Shown here one piece after another: positions 59,786 to 64,000 of a stretch of 64,000 nt of DNA. The position numbers and the translations under genes are program-made. How positions within the stretch are numbered: the stretch's first letter is position 1; every line of letters starts with the position of its first letter. Below the pieces are notes generated by a model, which saw only the letters and a list, made by a program, of their open reading frames with translations, had not been told where the DNA came from and searched no databases. This DNA comes from Bryobacter aggregatus MPL3 (GTDB taxonomy: Bacteria; Acidobacteriota; Terriglobia; Bryobacterales; Bryobacteraceae): positions 2,852,001 through 2,916,000 of the forward strand of contig NZ_JNIF01000003.1 of NCBI RefSeq assembly GCF_000702445.1, given 5' to 3'.

Positions 59786-60946
59786 GTGATCTCTGTTCAG
59801 AATGTATCGAAGCGATACATCACTCAGCCTGGATTTTGGCGCGGCCGCAAGGCGCATAAGGCGGAGGCCCGGAATGAATTCTGGGCCCTGCGCCACGTGT
59901 CTTTCGACGTGCCGAAAGGCGAAGTCTTTGGCCTGGTGGGACCGAATGGAGCAGGGAAGTCGACCCTGCTCCAGGTGGTGGCCGGCATCCTGCAGCCCAC
60001 TGAAGGCCGCGTCCTCACGCAAGGACGCATCAGCGCGCTGCTCGAACTCGGCGCTGGTTTCAATCTCGAATTCACGGGCCGCGAAAACGTCCGTCTCAAT
60101 GCTGAACTGCTTGGCCTCTCCCGCCGCGAAATCGAAGCCGCACTCCCCGCCGTCGAAGACTTTGCTGAACTCGGCCACTTCTTTGATCGGCCCGTTCGCG
60201 AATACTCCACCGGCATGTACGTCCGCCTCGCTTTCTCCGCCGCAATCCACCAACAGCCGGAAACGCTGATCGTTGATGAAGCACTGGCCGTCGGTGACGC
60301 CCGCTTTGCGAACAAGTGCATTCGCCGTCTCGATGAACTCAAGCAGAGCGGCGCGACGATCCTGTTTGTCTCGCACGATCTCGGTATCGTCAAGCGGCTC
60401 TGCACCAGTGCCGCGCTACTGTGGCATGGTGAGATCGCGATCCTGGGCACCCCGAAAGAAATCGCCGATGAGTACTCGCGCCGCGTCCAACAAGGGCTGT
60501 TGCCCGTTTCGGCGAGCGATCCGATAAGCGCTACGGGTACGCGCATCCTATCCGCCTCGCTGCACCTGCCAGGTTCCGAACCTCGCACCCAGTTTGAAAT
60601 CGGCGACACCATCGTTCTCGAGACCGAGGTTGCCGTCGCCCAGCCTGGTACCGAATTCCAGCTCGGCATTCTCATCCGCAACCGCCAGGGCATCGACATC
60701 GCAGGCACCAATACGCAAATTGAAAACACGCCGCTCCGTGTCGATGGACCGGCCCGTGTTCAGGTTCGGGTGAGCTTCCCCTGCCACCTGACGCGAGGCG
60801 ACTACACCGTCACTCTCGCCACACAATCTCCGGACGGAGCCCGCCACGATTGGCGCGATGACTTCCTCGAGTTCCAAGTCCACGACCGTCGCGACTACGC
60901 CGGCAACCTCTGGCTCGATGCTAAGTTTGAATACACAATCCTATGA
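59786..60946 (+). CDS. ABC transporter ATP-binding protein, Wzt-like
   Basis: 386 residues from a GTG. The ATPase domain (1-245) has GPNGAGKSTLLQ, the signature YSTGMYVRLAFSAAI and LIVDEALAVGD. About 130 extra residues at the C-terminus form a strand-rich domain (FEIGDTIVLETEVAVAQPGT, FPCHLTRGDYTVTLATQSPD) as in Wzt proteins, which recognise the O-antigen terminus. No Wzm-type permease is adjacent, which is unusual. It starts 15 bases after the phage hub stop and is coupled to the next gene by a four-base overlap. Confidence 0.88.
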   Translation: MISVQNVSKRYITQPGFWRGRKAHKAEARNEFWALRHVSFDVPKGEVFGLVGPNGAGKSTLLQVVAGILQPTEGRVLTQGRISALLELGAGFNLEFTGRENVRLNAELLGLSRREIEAALPAVEDFAELGHFFDRPVREYSTGMYVRLAFSAAIHQQPETLIVDEALAVGDARFANKCIRRLDELKQSGATILFVSHDLGIVKRLCTSAALLWHGEIAILGTPKEIADEYSRRVQQGLLPVSASDPISATGTRILSASLHLPGSEPRTQFEIGDTIVLETEVAVAQPGTEFQLGILIRNRQGIDIAGTNTQIENTPLRVDGPARVQVRVSFPCHLTRGDYTVTLATQSPDGARHDWRDDFLEFQVHDRRDYAGNLWLDAKFEYTIL

Positions 60947-62106
60947 GCAGCATCCAGCAAGCCCTCGAAGAACTGGACCTCGACGCCTGGCTCTTCTTTG
61001 ATCACCACCAGCGTGACCTCATCGCCTATCAGATCCTGGGTCTCCCCACGACTCAAATGGCCAGCCGCCGCTGGTATTACCTGATCCCCCGCCAAGGCAC
61101 ACCGCAGAAGCTGGTGCACCGTATCGAGTCGAAGATTCTCGACACTCTGGATGGTGACAAGCAAGTTTATTCCGGCTGGCGCGAACACGCAGAAGGTCTA
61201 GCCAAGTTGCTCGCAGGCAGCAAGCGCATCGCGATGCAATACTCGCCAAATTGTGCCATCCCCTATGTCTCGATGGTCGATGGCGGCACTCTCGAACTGG
61301 TGCGCAGCCTGGGTGTCGAAGTGGTTTCTTCCGCCGATCTGGTGCAGACCTTCCATGCGACGCTTAGCGCGCAGCAGATTGAATCGCACCTTGAGGCGGG
61401 CCAGAAGATGGACCTCATCCGCGCGGCTGCTTTTGCACAAGTGACGGAATCCCATCGCAATCGCCGGCCGCTCAATGAGTACGAGCTCCAAGGCTGGCTG
61501 CTCGAAAGCTTCGAGCGCGAAGGCCTCTTCGCCGATCACGGCCCCATCGTTGCGGTCAATGCTCATGCGGCCGATCCGCACTACAGCCCCTCGGCCACCA
61601 CGGCCTCGCTCATCCAGCCCAATGATTTTCTACTGATCGACATGTGGGCCAAGCTCAATGCGCCGGGCTCGGTCTACTACGACATCACCTGGACCGGCTA
61701 TTGCGGCACGAATGTTCCGAGCGAGATCGACAACGTGTTCGAGATCGTAAAAACCGCCCGCGATGCCGCCTTCGAGCGTGTGAAGCGCGCGCGTGCAAAC
61801 AACGGCAAGCTGCACGGCTTTGAAGTCGACGATGCGGCTCGCGAATCCATCACCCAAGCCGGTTACGGCAATCAGTTCGTCCATCGCACCGGACACTCGA
61901 TCACCACCGACATCCACGGCACCGGGGCGAACATGGACAACCTCGAAACGCACGACACGCGGCTCATTCTGCCGCATACCATCTTCTCGATCGAACCCGG
62001 AATCTATCTCGACCACTTCGGCATCCGTTCCGAGTTCGACGTGCTGGCCGAGGAGCGCAGCGCGCGCGTCACCGGCGCGATCCAGCAGGCGCTCTTGCGA
62101 ATCTAA
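60943..62106 (+). CDS. Cytoplasmic M24 metallopeptidase (Xaa-Pro dipeptidase-like)
   Basis: 387 residues, no signal peptide. The catalytic pita-bread domain shows the five metal ligands: two Asp in FLLIDMWAKL and VYYDITWTGYCG, His in VHRTGHSITTDIHG, Glu in FSIEPGIYL and Glu in IRSEFDVLAEE. Likely cleaves Xaa-Pro or similar dipeptides; the cytoplasmic partner of the exported enzyme at 35045 by analogy only. It is coupled to the ABC ATPase (ATGA). Confidence 0.86.
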   Translation: MSSIQQALEELDLDAWLFFDHHQRDLIAYQILGLPTTQMASRRWYYLIPRQGTPQKLVHRIESKILDTLDGDKQVYSGWREHAEGLAKLLAGSKRIAMQYSPNCAIPYVSMVDGGTLELVRSLGVEVVSSADLVQTFHATLSAQQIESHLEAGQKMDLIRAAAFAQVTESHRNRRPLNEYELQGWLLESFEREGLFADHGPIVAVNAHAADPHYSPSATTASLIQPNDFLLIDMWAKLNAPGSVYYDITWTGYCGTNVPSEIDNVFEIVKTARDAAFERVKRARANNGKLHGFEVDDAARESITQAGYGNQFVHRTGHSITTDIHGTGANMDNLETHDTRLILPHTIFSIEPGIYLDHFGIRSEFDVLAEERSARVTGAIQQALLRI

Positions 62107-62113
62107 GAGAGAC

Positions 62114-62612
62114 GGCGCATTCGTTACGCCGAATCCGCTGGATATCCCGAAAACGCTGGCTGATCTGGTGGGTCGCTCGATCCTGATTGTGGAAGGCACA
62201 GTCCGGAAGACCTACCCCTCACGAGAGACAAGTCCTCGCGCCTTCGAGACGGACGCAGTGATTGGCATCTCAAAAGTACTCAAGGGATCAAACCTCTCAG
62301 AGGAGATTGTGATCTCTCAGCGTGGAGGAACTAATGATGGCGTTACCGTCAGCCCGGTTCAGTATTCTCTCGTAGAGAGTGGGACAAGATGCCTGTGGTT
62401 TTTGACAGAAGATCAGCGGACGGATGCACCCTCCGATGGGAGAGCGGAAAAGGTTTTTTGTCACCGGAGCGTGGTCGGGAATGCTCTGCGTCGAGAATGA
62501 CAAAATTCAAGTGAAGGCGCGGCAACCGGACCCCTTTCGTCTTCGCTATCAAGGTCAGACTTTAGAGCAGGTGAAGTCCGAGCTGCAAATGATCCTGTCG
62601 AAAGCGCCTTGA
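62114..62612 (+). pseudogene. Frameshifted remnant of an unknown gene
   Basis: After the M24 stop, coding-like sequence without a start (LADLVGRSILIVEGTVRKTY through SLVESGTRCLWFLTEDQ) runs in one frame to about 62455. Near a six-T run it shifts to a second frame (FVTGAWSGMLCVENDKIQVK, LRYQGQTLEQVKSELQMIL) that ends at 62612. Joined, they read as one small domain. The 5' end is missing because the frame runs back into the peptidase gene in a different reading frame. Decay or a homopolymer sequencing error are the two explanations. Confidence 0.55.
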
Positions 62613-62625
62613 TGCCTGATCCACG

Positions 62626-64000
62626 CTAGAGCTTCAACTCCCAGCCTTTGCGGAAGTTCGGCTTCACGTACTTGTTGGCCTCGGCGCTATTGGTGAAGCG
62701 CAGATTTTTGCTGTCCCAGTCGAGCTTGCCGGGGACGCGGAAAGCGATCACGCCGAGCAGCATCCATTCGGCGTAAGGCCCGGAAACACTGAAGTTTGAG
62801 CAACTCGGGTCTCCGCCCTTGCAAGCGCGAGCCCAGTCGGTCATGTGGCCAGGCGAACGCGTCAGCAGTGGAGCCGGAAGCGTGTAATCCTTCCAGCGAT
62901 CGGCCGGAAGCAGATGGACGCCCTCACCACGGCTGACGGTCGCCATCATGCCTTTGCTGCCCACAAACACGGCGCCATTGCCGGTGAGGATTCCCGGCTG
63001 CATGGGCGCCGAGGGCTCCCCATAAACTTTCACTCCCGGCCCTCCCGCTCCCATGCGCGGCGCATTCGGATCGCGAGGACGCGGCGGCCCGGCTGCTGCC
63101 GCCACGCGCCCGCGGCCTTTGTTGCCAAGATTGTCGCTCGGCGGCAGGATCATCTCGCTCTGCATTCCTGGCACATGATAAGCCTCAGGATCGGTCGGCT
63201 GCGTCGAATCATGCCAGAAGATCGAAACCGGCGGCATCTCGCCGCGAGCCGGGAAGTTGAAGCGCAGCACCGCGCGCACTGGGAAGCCATACTTGCTGCT
63301 CTTCTCGATCTGGATGCACTCGACACTCTCCGGCGCGCCCAGCATCAACGCCATGTTCACCGGCCCCATCGAATGGATGCCCCAGTTGCCGATCTGTCCA
63401 GTCCCAAAATCAAAGAAACCGCGCCAGTTGTAAGGCGCCAGCGCCTCATGAAAACTTTGCATCGGCGCGCCGCCCAGCCAAAGATCGTAGTTCAAGGTGT
63501 CGGGCACGCTCTTCTCGGGCAGCGGCGCTTGCAGGCCGGTCGGATGTGTCCCTGGCGTGCAGGACACATGCACTTCCTTCACATCGCCGATCTCGCCCGA
63601 CCACAGAATCTCGGAGGCCACCCGGATGCTCTCATGCGAATAGCCCTGATTGCCCATCTGCGTCGCCACCTTGTACTTGACGGCGGCATCGGCTAGCAGC
63701 CGCGCCTCCCAGGGCGTGCGCGTCAGCGGCTTTTCGACATAGACATGCTTGCCGCGCTGCATCGCCGCCAGGGCGACGGTCGCGTGCATGTGATCGGGAA
63801 TCCCAATTGTGCAGGCGTCGATGTTGGAGCCTTCCTTTTCCAGCATCACGCGGAAGTCCTTGTACTTGTTCGCCTTCGGGTACTTGGCGAAATTCGCCGC
63901 CGAGCGCGCCTCGTCAACGTCCACCATCGCAACAATGTTTTCGGTCTTGGCTGCCTCGTTCAGGATCACGCCGCCTTGGCCGCCACAGCCTACCGCGGCA
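62626..64000 (-). CDS. Gfo/Idh/MocA-family oxidoreductase, 5' end cut by the window edge
   Basis: At least 457 residues. The sequence reaching the right edge reads VGCGGQGGVILN, a Rossmann GxGGxG, so an apparent GTG start at 63969 is not real and the gene continues beyond 64000. The catalytic EKP block is VEKPLTRTPWEARLLADAAV, and YDLWLGGAPMQSFHEALAPY with NWRGFFDFGTGQIGNWGIHS is typical of exported acidobacterial and planctomycete members. Substrate is probably a sugar or sugar derivative, unproven. It is convergent with the remnant at 62114. Confidence 0.88.
   Translation of the reverse strand, partial: AAVGCGGQGGVILNEAAKTENIVAMVDVDEARSAANFAKYPKANKYKDFRVMLEKEGSNIDACTIGIPDHMHATVALAAMQRGKHVYVEKPLTRTPWEARLLADAAVKYKVATQMGNQGYSHESIRVASEILWSGEIGDVKEVHVSCTPGTHPTGLQAPLPEKSVPDTLNYDLWLGGAPMQSFHEALAPYNWRGFFDFGTGQIGNWGIHSMGPVNMALMLGAPESVECIQIEKSSKYGFPVRAVLRFNFPARGEMPPVSIFWHDSTQPTDPEAYHVPGMQSEMILPPSDNLGNKGRGRVAAAAGPPRPRDPNAPRMGAGGPGVKVYGEPSAPMQPGILTGNGAVFVGSKGMMATVSRGEGVHLLPADRWKDYTLPAPLLTRSPGHMTDWARACKGGDPSCSNFSVSGPYAEWMLLGVIAFRVPGKLDWDSKNLRFTNSAEANKYVKPNFRKGWELKL

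Noticed and set aside
61793-62500. A 235-codon frame beginning inside the M24 peptidase gene
   Set aside because: Its first part is an out-of-frame shadow of the peptidase; only the part after 62107 looks coding and is listed as a remnant.

Overview
The window looks like a chromosome segment of an acidobacterium, most likely of the Bryobacterales/Solibacter group. The evidence is a secreted VWFA-related protein of the type described from Acidobacteria (about 17 kb), a subtilase ending in a Solibacter-type C-terminal domain (21.3-24.6 kb), a PEP-CTERM protease, secreted Gfo/Idh-type oxidoreductases, GC-rich sequence and tightly packed genes with many short 3' overlaps. The species assignment is inference; no rRNA is present.

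Layout. 0-5 kb: a membrane protein, a ketoacyl synthase, and an exopolysaccharide export block (BY-kinase, Wzz-like chain-length protein, Wza-like outer-membrane protein) without glycosyltransferases. 5-15 kb: housekeeping genes (EVE protein, Maf, PEP-CTERM protease, DciA-like protein, GatC, GatA, RecG, RsmD) mixed with secreted proteins. 14.5-21 kb: aminotransferase, 5'-nucleotidase-like protein, VWFA protein, MoaC, MoeA, AcpS, CDP-alcohol phosphatidyltransferase, GreA. 21-29 kb: large subtilase, pirin, an orphan HlyD-type adaptor coupled to two small genes, and several small unknown genes. 29-36.6 kb: Xer recombinase coupled to a CCA/poly(A)-polymerase-like protein with an altered active site, CstA and an exported M24 peptidase. 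36.9-46.5 kb: the cell-shape operon mreB-mreC-mreD-mrdA-rodA, followed by an RNase E/G with a roughly 450-residue disordered insertion inside its S1 domain. Then come tRNA-Ser(GGA) and a RibBA whose cyclohydrolase half looks inactive.

48.0-59.8 kb holds the most interesting feature: twelve consecutive intact plus-strand genes that read as a complete phage head-and-tail assembly line. The order is portal, scaffold-like coiled coil, P22-type coat, connector, completion protein, tail tube, a chaperone pair joined by a correctly phased -1 slippery site, a very short tape-measure candidate, two distal-tail-like proteins and a 1303-residue hub. No integrase, repressor, replication, lysis or terminase gene accompanies it, and ordinary chromosomal genes flank it directly. 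This resembles a domesticated phage particle or gene-transfer-agent-like locus, although a decayed prophage cannot be excluded from one genome. It is followed by an orphan Wzt-like ATPase, a cytoplasmic M24 peptidase, a frameshifted gene remnant and a Gfo/Idh/MocA oxidoreductase that runs off the right edge.

Start codons were chosen by ribosome-binding sites, overlaps and family N-termini. Family assignments rest on motif reading by eye; no database search was possible.
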